Positions 42,894 to 49,805 of a stretch of DNA of 50,684 bases are shown here, piece after piece. Each line of letters opens with the position of its first letter. Positions within the stretch are counted from its first letter, which is position 1. Under the pieces are notes generated by a model. That model had not been told where the DNA came from. It did not search any database and saw only the letters and a list, made by a program, of their open reading frames with translations. Source of the stretch: an uncultured Geobacter sp. (GTDB lineage Bacteria; Desulfobacterota; Desulfuromonadia; Geobacterales; Geobacteraceae); NCBI GenBank assembly GCA_937886325.1, contig CALABV010000138.1:1-50684 (forward strand). Reading direction: 5' to 3'. The translations under genes and the position numbers were made by a program.

Positions 42894-43571
42894 TCACGCC
42901 CCCGCCCGAAGGATCTTTTCCGAGATGCTGTTCAGAAAGACCCAGTAGATGAAGTAGAGGAGAGAGAACACGGCCACGGGCCCGATGATGGCGGCCAGGG
43001 CGAGCAGGGAAAACCGGAACCGGCGCGGCTGCTGAATCACCTCGGGAGTGGAGAGCGGGCAGGCGCCCGGAAACAGCTCCGCCTTTTCCAGGGACGGAAT
43101 CCCCATGGGGCCGCCCACCAGAAGCTTCAGGTTCGACGCTTTCAACTGCTCCAGCAGAAACTCGTCGCCGGGATGGATGAAGCGACCCTTGAACCCGAGG
43201 GCAAGACACAGGTAGAAGACCTCCCGCACGTCCCGCTGGTGCATCCCCAGCCGGTTGAGGCGGTCAAAGAACTCCTCGCCCGCTTCGGTGGTGTTGTAGA
43301 AGACGCGCTGCAGCTGTTCCCGCTGCCACAGGACCCGGTGCTCCCACGCCGATGCCAGCAGGGTCTCATCCACCCAGGCGCACACCGCGAAATGGGCCTG
43401 TTCGTACTCCTCCCGCGGGAACATCCCCTTTGCCACCAGGGCATCGCTCTGGGAGAGCAGGCGATGGACATCGGCCCTGACCTGCTCGAAGGGAGGCTGC
43501 CGCGAAGCGGCGTTCTTCCGGAAGTAGACCACATAGGTAACCAATTCCATGAAACAGTCGGTCAAATGCAT
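42894..43571 (-). CDS. tssL: TssL (DotU) inner-membrane protein
   Basis: 225 residues from ATG 43571 (TTGGAG 6 nt upstream), giving MHLTDCFMELVTYVVYFRKN as the N-terminus. DotU blocks: AHFAVCAWVDETLLASAWEHRVLWQ, LQRVFYNTTEAGEEFFDRL, REVFYLCLALGFKGRF. A single C-terminal membrane anchor (about 195-215) and only a short tail: no OmpA-like peptidoglycan-binding extension. Anchoring to the wall must come from another protein. Ends 1 nt before tssM. Confidence 0.96.
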   Translation of the reverse strand: MHLTDCFMELVTYVVYFRKNAASRQPPFEQVRADVHRLLSQSDALVAKGMFPREEYEQAHFAVCAWVDETLLASAWEHRVLWQREQLQRVFYNTTEAGEEFFDRLNRLGMHQRDVREVFYLCLALGFKGRFIHPGDEFLLEQLKASNLKLLVGGPMGIPSLEKAELFPGACPLSTPEVIQQPRRFRFSLLALAAIIGPVAVFSLLYFIYWVFLNSISEKILRAGA

Positions 43572-43625
43572 GGACATCTCCAATTCACCATCTTCTCTTC
43601 CCCACCTTCAGCCACAAGGGGGGCT

Positions 43626-43673
43626 TTCACTTTTAACTTTTTACTTTTCACTTTTTACTTTTAACTTTTTACC
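43626..43673. repeat. Low-complexity CTTTTTA/CTTTTAA tract between tssK and tssL
   Basis: Seven or so imperfect copies of a 6-7 base unit (CTTTTAA, CTTTTTA, CTTTTCA) run through the 110-base tssL-tssK gap. On the transcribed strand it is an A-rich GAAAAGT/TAAAAAG run. It is prone to slippage in length but lies outside coding sequence. It may affect spacing or mRNA stability; no promoter is clear in it. Confidence 0.65.
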
Positions 43674-43681
43674 CTTCCGAA

Positions 43682-45076
43682 TCATCCCCTGCCCACGATC
43701 ATCAGCTCGATCTCCAGGTCCTCCGGCGCCTTGTCCCAGTAGAGGGCGATATTTTTCGTCTTCTCCAGCATGGCCCACTGGTCGCAGTGGCTGTCGATGG
43801 AAAAATAGACGGAAAAGGCCCTGCGCGGCAACTCCTGGGGCGGGACCGGAAGATGTTCGAGACCAATCCCCGGCAGCGCCCGGGCGATGAGAATCGGCAT
43901 GTGCTCCCGGGTGCTCAGCTTGGCTGCCAGCGACATGGACTGGATGACCATCTTCGGGTCTTCTTCGGTCCGCAGCACGAGGTAGTAGCGGTTCCGGCCC
44001 TCGAAATGGGCGGGCTTCATCTCCGCGGCGAAGTAGGTGCCGTCGTAGAGGAGCTGGAGCACATATTCCGGACCCGCGGTAATCTCGTCCAGCAGCCGGG
44101 TGATGAGCGACTGCGCCGCCAGGAAGCACTCGCCCAGGGAGCGGTGGTCATAGACCGGAAGCAGCCGCTCGCCGCTTTCCGTCACCTCACCCAGCACGGT
44201 GACCGTTTCGGAAAAGGTGGAAAACTCGCCCACGATCTGGCGCAGAAGCCAGTACACGAGCCACGGGTGGACCTGCTTCGTTTCCGTGAGGTGAGCCAGC
44301 TGCGGGATGTAGCGGTTGAGGGAGCGCAGCGCCAGCAGGTAGACCATGTCGCGGGACCCGAACTCCGCGGTCTGGATCCCCCTCTGCCGCTTCATTTCTT
44401 CCAGCTGCCGTCCGCGGGACGCCAGCTGGTCGCGGATCTCCCTGACAATCCTGAGCAGTGTCTCGGAAGCGGAAATCGTGAGTGAGGGTGGAGCAAACCG
44501 TTCCGAAGCGGTAACCTCGTCCCCGTTCTTCTCCAGCCGCGCCACGGGCAGCAGCAGGTAGTCCCCCACCTGGTCGATTTCCGACTCCCAGAAGATGCGG
44601 AGCACATACTGCATGCGCTTCACCACCGCCTTGGGGCCGGCGGCGTGAAGATCCCGGCACTCCTCGGCGTCGGCCGGGGAAACGAAGCGCGTGGTCACCT
44701 GCTGGAGGGAATCCGCCTTCTCGACCACCGATACGTTCTCCCCTTCCGGGTTCCACCTCTTGAGACCCAGGTAGACGGTCAGGGGTTTGCCTCCCTCGAT
44801 CCAGGCATCCTGGAAGCGCCTCGACTCAAGGATCGCGTTTTCCGGCACTGCCGCATGGGTGCCGTCCGGGAACACGAAACTCCCCTTCGTCACCGTGAAG
44901 GTCCGCGCGCCCAGGGACGCCGTGTGGATCTCCATATCGCCGACCCCCCAGCAATAGGGCGCCAGATATTCGTACAAGGGGACGAAGAGCGCGGAGGTGC
45001 AGCGCTCCGTCAGCTGAAAGTGCTGGGGTTGCAGAAACAGCCCCTGGTGCCAGAAAATGGGTCTCTCCATATCCAT
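43682..45076 (-). CDS. tssK: TssK baseplate protein
   Basis: 464 residues. Signature RPIFWHQGLFLQPQHFQ at the start, LGLKRWNPEG, YVLRIFWESEIDQVGDYLLLPVARLEKNGD, MKRQRGIQTAEFGSRDMVYLLALRSLNRYIPQLAHL, HPWLVYWLLRQIVGEFSTF, YFSIDSHCDQWAMLEKTKNIALYWD. TssK trimers link baseplate and membrane complex. Three in-frame ATGs (45070, 45076, 45082) compete; 45076 has GGGG at 8-nt spacing. Confidence 0.96.
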   Translation of the reverse strand: MDMERPIFWHQGLFLQPQHFQLTERCTSALFVPLYEYLAPYCWGVGDMEIHTASLGARTFTVTKGSFVFPDGTHAAVPENAILESRRFQDAWIEGGKPLTVYLGLKRWNPEGENVSVVEKADSLQQVTTRFVSPADAEECRDLHAAGPKAVVKRMQYVLRIFWESEIDQVGDYLLLPVARLEKNGDEVTASERFAPPSLTISASETLLRIVREIRDQLASRGRQLEEMKRQRGIQTAEFGSRDMVYLLALRSLNRYIPQLAHLTETKQVHPWLVYWLLRQIVGEFSTFSETVTVLGEVTESGERLLPVYDHRSLGECFLAAQSLITRLLDEITAGPEYVLQLLYDGTYFAAEMKPAHFEGRNRYYLVLRTEEDPKMVIQSMSLAAKLSTREHMPILIARALPGIGLEHLPVPPQELPRRAFSVYFSIDSHCDQWAMLEKTKNIALYWDKAPEDLEIELMIVGRG

Positions 45077-45147
45077 ACGCATATCCCCAATCAATTCAAA
45101 TCACGTCGAAATCAAAGGCCGGTTCTTCGAACGGAACCCTTTCACTC

Positions 45148-45331
45148 TCATCCTGAACCCGTGACGCCTGAACGCCGAGTCGAGCAGAATGCCGGGGTTC
45201 ATCGTCGCTGACGAGGTTTCACACCTGTTACTCCGCCAGACCTTCGTCGCGCCGCCTCACTCCATAGGCATGCAAGAAACCGAGGCGTTCTGCGAAGGCG
45301 AAGGCGAGAAGGCGTCACGGATTCAGGATCA
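45148..45331. repeat. Palindromic repeat, family 2, long copy (184 bp)
   Basis: Left arm 45148-45168 and right arm 45311-45331 are inverted copies, 19 of 21 bases identical (TGATCCTGAATCCGTGACGCC read inward from the right). The interior is about 140 bases without a gene. It fills most of the 252-base gap between tssJ and tssK. The right edge holds the tssJ stop TGA (45329-45331). A shorter relative lies at 38581-38653. Size and terminal repeats fit a MITE-like element. Confidence 0.75.
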
Positions 45332-45853
45332 TCTGATCAACTGAATCTGCCGCTGGCCCAGGTCGAGATTAATGACCAGTTCCTTCGGACCTCCCTTGGA
45401 GCTCGGGTACGGAAGCGGGTAGAGAAGAATCACCCGGCTCTTCTCCAGGGGATAGTAGCCTGCCACGAAACCGAGATAGCGTGCCCCTTCGGCCCGATCC
45501 CGCACTTCTTTCAACTGCTGGGAAGGATGCACGATGATCCGCTTGCTCGACAGCACGCTCGCATCGAACCTCTCGCATTCCATGAGCCGGGAGAGACCGT
45601 TCTTCTCATCCGTCAGCTGGTTGAAGGCATTGGGATCCTTCATCTGGTACGTGCAGAGGGCAAGCGAATGGGGCTGCCCCTGGAAAAGGTTCAACTGGGT
45701 ATCGCTCTTTATTTTGAGGACGATCGACTCCTTTTCGTAGGGGATGGCCGGTTTGACGCCGTCGCCTCCCTTGTCCTTGGAGGAAAAAAGGGAGCAGGAA
45801 CAGAGACACAGCAAGAGTAAAGACAGTAGGGCCGGAGTGGTGAATATTTTCAT
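45329..45853 (-). CDS. tssJ: TssJ outer-membrane lipoprotein
   Basis: 174 residues. Lipoprotein signal ending LCSC (lipid Cys20) and a transthyretin-like beta sandwich: IVLKIKSDTQLNLFQGQPHSLALCTYQM, DPNAFNQLTDEKNGLSRLMEC, GFVAGYYPLEKSRVILLYPLP. Binds the C-terminal domain of TssM at the outer membrane. The stop codon is the outer TGA of the long family-2 repeat, so the tail may have been reshaped by that insertion. Confidence 0.94.
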   Translation of the reverse strand: MKIFTTPALLSLLLLCLCSCSLFSSKDKGGDGVKPAIPYEKESIVLKIKSDTQLNLFQGQPHSLALCTYQMKDPNAFNQLTDEKNGLSRLMECERFDASVLSSKRIIVHPSQQLKEVRDRAEGARYLGFVAGYYPLEKSRVILLYPLPYPSSKGGPKELVINLDLGQRQIQLIR

Positions 45854-45884
45854 GGCATGCTCCTTTCGTAACGGCGTAAATGGT

Positions 45885-46625
45885 TCAGCCTTCTTTCATT
45901 ATACCTGCTTTACGGCAGTTCTTCTCGAATTCTCTGAGCAGTTTTTCGGTATACCCGCCCGAATCCATCCATCGCCTGCAGGCTTGATATTTCCGCTGGT
46001 AGATTTCAAAGGCCTCCGCTTTCCGCATGGGCCCAATCTTGAGCCCCGATGCGACGGACGCCTCGCAGGCCTCCGGAGCAAGCTCGGAGAGGATCTCTCC
46101 CACGATCTCCCGCGACGACTCCTGAAAGGCCGTATGAGCGATGAGGAATGCCTGCTGGATCTGCTCCAGGTAGGACGTCAGGGATGCCTCCCCTTCCCCG
46201 TCGCCCATGTGGGAGCCGATGACCTGGCGAATGGTCTCCAGTTCGGGCCTTCTGCCGAAAAAGGTGGTGTTGATGACACCGATAAGCCGGTTGAGGGTAT
46301 CGAACACCGTATTCAGCGCATGGGCGAACTTCTCCGGCGCGTCCCCCGCGTCCGTCACCGTTGACGGGATATCCTTGCCGAGGAGGAGGGACAACAGCCT
46401 CGCCACGGCTTCCGGGTCAAGGTTCGACGGGGAGACGGCCCCCCGTGCCGGAGCCGCGAAGCGCAGGGCAAGCCGCTCCACCAGGGCCGCTCTTTCCCCG
46501 AGAGGGAGGTCGCCGAGCTCTACCTCCAGGTAGCGCTCGAGAGCAGCCTCCATGTCCCGCTCGCCGGGGACCAGCGATGCGCGGACCCCTTTTTCCAGAT
46601 TTTCCAGCGTCAGATCACGAGCCAT
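45885..46625 (-). CDS. Stand-alone TagH/Fha C-terminal-like T6SS protein
   Basis: 246 residues, mostly helical, no FHA domain. The C-terminal half (SGLKIGPMRKAEAFEIYQRKY, WMDSGGYTEKLLREFEKNCRKAG) resembles the conserved C-terminal region of T6SS FHA proteins (TagH/Fha1); the middle (FAHALNTVFDTLNRLIGVINTTFFG) fits the same architecture. It overlaps the upstream gene by 11 bp. The FHA module itself is encoded two genes upstream (48660-49622), so TagH seems split into two polypeptides. Moderately sure. Confidence 0.62.
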   Translation of the reverse strand: MARDLTLENLEKGVRASLVPGERDMEAALERYLEVELGDLPLGERAALVERLALRFAAPARGAVSPSNLDPEAVARLLSLLLGKDIPSTVTDAGDAPEKFAHALNTVFDTLNRLIGVINTTFFGRRPELETIRQVIGSHMGDGEGEASLTSYLEQIQQAFLIAHTAFQESSREIVGEILSELAPEACEASVASGLKIGPMRKAEAFEIYQRKYQACRRWMDSGGYTEKLLREFEKNCRKAGIMKEG

Positions 46626-48657
46626 TTTTCCCTTTTGCCCCCTTCATTCTCGGATCAATCTTCCGGGGCGCCAGAATGAGGGTTTCCGACAGAAGATCCT
46701 CTTCGGGCGGCACGTTTTCCTGCGTGTCGTTCGGTTCCGGAGAGGAAGGCGGCTCCGAAGGTTCCGCGGGCCCATCCCCTGCCGTCCGTTGCCCGGCCGG
46801 AATGATGAGCGTTTCCGGCACCTCTTCCTCGCATGCGCGAACCTGCGGAGGAGAGGGGATGCGCTCGCGGGCCCCGTTGGGTGACAGGATGATTGTCTCC
46901 ATGAACTCGTCAGTATCCATGATACCGGGAAAATCCCGTTTTTCCGGCCGGGCGGACAGGATGACGGTTTCCGTGCTCTCATCCTTTTCCCGGGGCGGCA
47001 CAGGCGGCTTCACGACTTCCGCCCGGTCACGCAATTTCCCGGCGATGCGCAGCAGGGCGTCATGCACGATCCGATCATCGGGAACAGGAGTCGCCATGTC
47101 GACTTCTTCCGCCGGGCAGGGAACGGCGCCGAACAGCGCGGCCCGCACCTCGGACCTCAATCGCGTCAGCTCCTCGAAAAAGGTCTCTCCGGGCCGGAGC
47201 CGCTCTCCAGAAAGAGCCGCGCGCACCAGTTCGAAACCGACCTCCAGCGCCCGCCCCCACAGGGGATGCCACAGGGAAGAAACCCGCACGGCTTCAGGAT
47301 CCCAGAAGATATTTTCCGGCAGGAACACCGCTCCGGTATCGGGGCGCTCCCACGGAGCGGATAGGGAACCGGCGCAGCCCGTCACTTCGATTTCCAGTGC
47401 CCGGAACACGTCCCGATCGCCCTGCCGTCTGTTGACGAGCAGGGCGGAAAACCAGACCAGTCCGGCATGGAGGAGGGGTTTGAAGGAGGCGGCGGAATTC
47501 GGGAAGCAGTCGGGCCTCGGCCTGATGATGTCGAGAGTCCCTGTCCCGAAATTCCACCAGGCAGGAAGCCTGTCGCTCCGTTCCGGGAGCTTCACCCAGA
47601 TGGCGTCCAGGGAAAGACACCGTTCGAGATGGTCCTCCGGAAAGTGGCGCAGCGCATCGTCGAGAAAGGAAAGTTTCAGGTACAGGACTTCGAGAAAGTG
47701 ACGCTCATCGGTTACGGGGAACAGGGTTTCTCCCGAGGGGGCGTCCCCATGGAGAACGGAAATACAGTCGATGCGGGCCCGGTCCCGGAGCGGATGGAGC
47801 CGTTCTTTCACCTCGCCGGTGGAAGCGCCCGCGACAAGGGAGAGAAAGTCGCGGGAATTCAGGTCGAACGCGTCAAAGACCAGCACGTGGAAAGGATAGA
47901 AGGAAAAGGGAACGATGCGCGAACCGGCCGCGAAGGAGGGACCGAAACACGCCTGACGCTCCGGGCAGTCGGCGCAGGGAAAGGAGGCATCCGCCCGGGT
48001 CGCGTCCAGGGACGCGAAACCCCTGATCAGGGCACGACGATCCTGAAGGGTAGCAGGTGAAGCATGATCCGTCTCGTAGGCATAGAAGGGGGAGTCGCCG
48101 GGGGTACAGCACACCCCGCAGTACAGGTAGCGGTACATGGAGGCTGAATAGGGCTGGAGTCCCGCGAGCGCGAGAACCGTATCGTCCGTGCACAGGCGGA
48201 GCGGCCGGCCGCACACGGGACAGGGAGGATGAAAGAAAACGTCCCTAGCGGTGCAGTAGAACAGCGATGAAAAGGGACGGAAATCACCTTCCGGCCCGGT
48301 CTGCCCGGCAAGAACCAGGGACGGGGCTCGCTCCCCCTCCTCCTGGTACAGAGAAAATGCCTTCCGCCACGCGGCGTCCACGTCCGGATTGGCCAAGGGC
48401 CAGGGCGCATCATTCGACGGAAGGTAGGCATCCCTCTGCATGAGGAGGAAAACCCTCTTCAGGACGCTCCCGCCGGATGTCACGAACCTGCCCGACACCA
48501 GTCTCGTGGTCGGATCCGAGTCATCGAGCACGAAAAACGGGTACCCGCCTTCGGCCACAGACGGATCAGGGCTCGTGAGACACAGCCGCACGAGGGCGTC
48601 ACGCCGGAGGTACGGCAGGAGGGAAGAGACCTCACATTCGTCGGGAAACGGCGCCAT
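46615..48657 (-). CDS. Cys-rich T6SS-associated protein with ETxIL-repeat tail
   Basis: 680 residues, no family recognised. The N-terminal two thirds hold Cys clusters that could bind zinc: CPVCGRPLRLC, YLYCGVCC and PCADCPERQACF. The Pro/Glu-rich C-terminal tail carries four evenly built motifs, ETVILS (Thr564), ETIILS (Thr588), ETLIIP (Thr616) and ETLILA (Thr659), separated by disordered-looking linkers. Repeated acidic-Thr-hydrophobic motifs like these are plausible kinase targets and FHA ligands. No signal peptide or membrane helix. It lies 3 bases downstream of the double-FHA gene and overlaps the TagH-C-like gene. Proposed role: phosphorylated scaffold in the kinase pathway (inference). 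Confidence 0.72.
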   Translation of the reverse strand: MAPFPDECEVSSLLPYLRRDALVRLCLTSPDPSVAEGGYPFFVLDDSDPTTRLVSGRFVTSGGSVLKRVFLLMQRDAYLPSNDAPWPLANPDVDAAWRKAFSLYQEEGERAPSLVLAGQTGPEGDFRPFSSLFYCTARDVFFHPPCPVCGRPLRLCTDDTVLALAGLQPYSASMYRYLYCGVCCTPGDSPFYAYETDHASPATLQDRRALIRGFASLDATRADASFPCADCPERQACFGPSFAAGSRIVPFSFYPFHVLVFDAFDLNSRDFLSLVAGASTGEVKERLHPLRDRARIDCISVLHGDAPSGETLFPVTDERHFLEVLYLKLSFLDDALRHFPEDHLERCLSLDAIWVKLPERSDRLPAWWNFGTGTLDIIRPRPDCFPNSAASFKPLLHAGLVWFSALLVNRRQGDRDVFRALEIEVTGCAGSLSAPWERPDTGAVFLPENIFWDPEAVRVSSLWHPLWGRALEVGFELVRAALSGERLRPGETFFEELTRLRSEVRAALFGAVPCPAEEVDMATPVPDDRIVHDALLRIAGKLRDRAEVVKPPVPPREKDESTETVILSARPEKRDFPGIMDTDEFMETIILSPNGARERIPSPPQVRACEEEVPETLIIPAGQRTAGDGPAEPSEPPSSPEPNDTQENVPPEEDLLSETLILAPRKIDPRMKGAKGKNGS

Positions 48658-48659
48658 GG

Positions 48660-49622
48660 CTATCTCTTTGTCAGGCGGGACCAGAAGCCGCCGGATTTCT
48701 TTTCTTCCTTCCGCTCCATCCGGACCTGTTCCTCTTCATTTCTCGCGCCGGGATCCGGCGACGCCTCGCTTTCCGCATCAAGGACCTCCATGATGCGCCC
48801 TTCGCCGAGAAAGGAAAAAACCGGGCCCCGGGGTCCCAGCGAAAAGCGGTCGTTGGGGCTGAGCGCAGCCTGGAGGTCCAGGGGAATGCCATTCAGCAGT
48901 ATCATCTTCTGTCCGGAAAGGTCCTTGATCCAATACCTGTTCTGACTGTGAAATATCTGGGCATGCCGATCCAGGATCCCCGGAAACTCAAGCACGAAAT
49001 CACACCCCGGATTTCTGCCGATGACGACCGGCAATTCCCTGAAGGAACGGATGGTGGGCCCGTACTGGATCACGAGGGGCGCGGAGACTCTTTGCGCTGC
49101 GGCGGGAGGCGGTTCGGGCACGGGCACGGGCTCGGGACGGAGCTGTCGAGGAGGTTCGACAACCGGCGGTACCTGCGCCGGCGGCTCAGGGCTGCTCATC
49201 CATGGCTGTTCGTTGATTTCCTTTCCGAGCGGAGCCCGAGGCTCCACGGGACGCGGGCCGGCGACCGGCGCCTGAACGGGCTTTTCAGGCACGGGAAGGC
49301 TGTCGACGATCTTGGTGAGGAAACTGACCTTCGGTCCGCCATCGGCGAATTCCAGGACATCTCCTTCCCGGAGAATGCATTCCGTAACCTTTTTCCCGTT
49401 CACGTAGGTTCCGTTGGAGCTGCTGTCGATGAGCCGGAACTGATTGCCGTCACGCCGTATCTCCGCATGCCTGCGCGAGATGATGGTCAGGTCGGAGGGA
49501 AAGAGGAGATTGCACGAGGGGTGGCGTCCGATGGAGACCACCCCTTCGGAAAATTCCTGGATCTCACCCTTTCTGGGGCCCTGTATATGAATCAGCTGAA
49601 CGATGATGGTCGGGCTTTTCAT
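48660..49622 (-). CDS. Double FHA-domain protein (TagH/Fha N-terminal-like)
   Basis: 320 residues from ATG 49622 (a GTG at 49640 would add six residues; neither has a strong ribosome site). The first FHA (about 5-105) is canonical: VVSIGRHPSCNLLFPSDLT, ISRRHAEI, DSSSNGTYVNGKKV. After a Pro-rich linker (about 110-185) the second (about 190-285) is altered: GRNPGCDFVLEF, then LDRHAQI in place of SRRHAEI, and LLNG, so phosphopeptide binding there is doubtful. A basic tail ends it (SGGFWSRLTKR). First gene of the T6SS array behind the promoter at 49721-49748. Likely reader of kinase 1 and 2 output. Confidence 0.9.
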   Translation of the reverse strand: MKSPTIIVQLIHIQGPRKGEIQEFSEGVVSIGRHPSCNLLFPSDLTIISRRHAEIRRDGNQFRLIDSSSNGTYVNGKKVTECILREGDVLEFADGGPKVSFLTKIVDSLPVPEKPVQAPVAGPRPVEPRAPLGKEINEQPWMSSPEPPAQVPPVVEPPRQLRPEPVPVPEPPPAAAQRVSAPLVIQYGPTIRSFRELPVVIGRNPGCDFVLEFPGILDRHAQIFHSQNRYWIKDLSGQKMILLNGIPLDLQAALSPNDRFSLGPRGPVFSFLGEGRIMEVLDAESEASPDPGARNEEEQVRMERKEEKKSGGFWSRLTKR

Positions 49623-49679
49623 GTCATGTATCCGAAACACGGCGTAACCATATGGAAAGCCGTGATGTCAAGATATTTT

Positions 49680-49702
49680 TCAGGCGAAAAAACAGCGCCT
49701 GA
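49680..49702 (-). promoter_or_regulatory. Hairpin in the leader of the T6SS array
   Basis: TCAGGCG (49680-49686), 9-base loop, CGCCTGA (49696-49702): perfect 7-bp stem about 12 nt below the expected transcription start. On the minus strand it is followed by AAAAA rather than U, so it is not a terminator for comM. It could affect leader stability or translation of the double-FHA gene. Confidence 0.4.
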
Positions 49703-49720
49703 TTTTATAAGTACTTGAGA

Positions 49721-49748
49721 ATAATAAAGTAATTCTCCATGCTGTCAA
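49721..49748 (-). promoter_or_regulatory. Sigma70-type promoter of the T6SS array
   Basis: On the minus strand TTGACA (49743-49748), 16-bp spacer, TATTAT (49721-49726): the best promoter seen in the window. A start near 49714 gives a leader of about 92 nt. It lies in the 183-base gap between comM and the double-FHA gene, just where the 43-kb one-directional array begins. No sigma54 -24/-12 pair was seen. Confidence 0.6.
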
Positions 49749-49805
49749 GCCGAAACCACGAGTTCATTCCCTGAAACTCTCATCCGACACGGAAGACTGA
49801 TTTGC

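Noticed and set aside
43626..43673. CRISPR or iteron array
   Set aside because: The units are only 6-7 bases, imperfect and without spacers; it is low-complexity sequence.
49680..49702. Rho-independent terminator for comM
   Set aside because: The stem is followed by A residues, not U, on the comM strand, and lies downstream of the next promoter.
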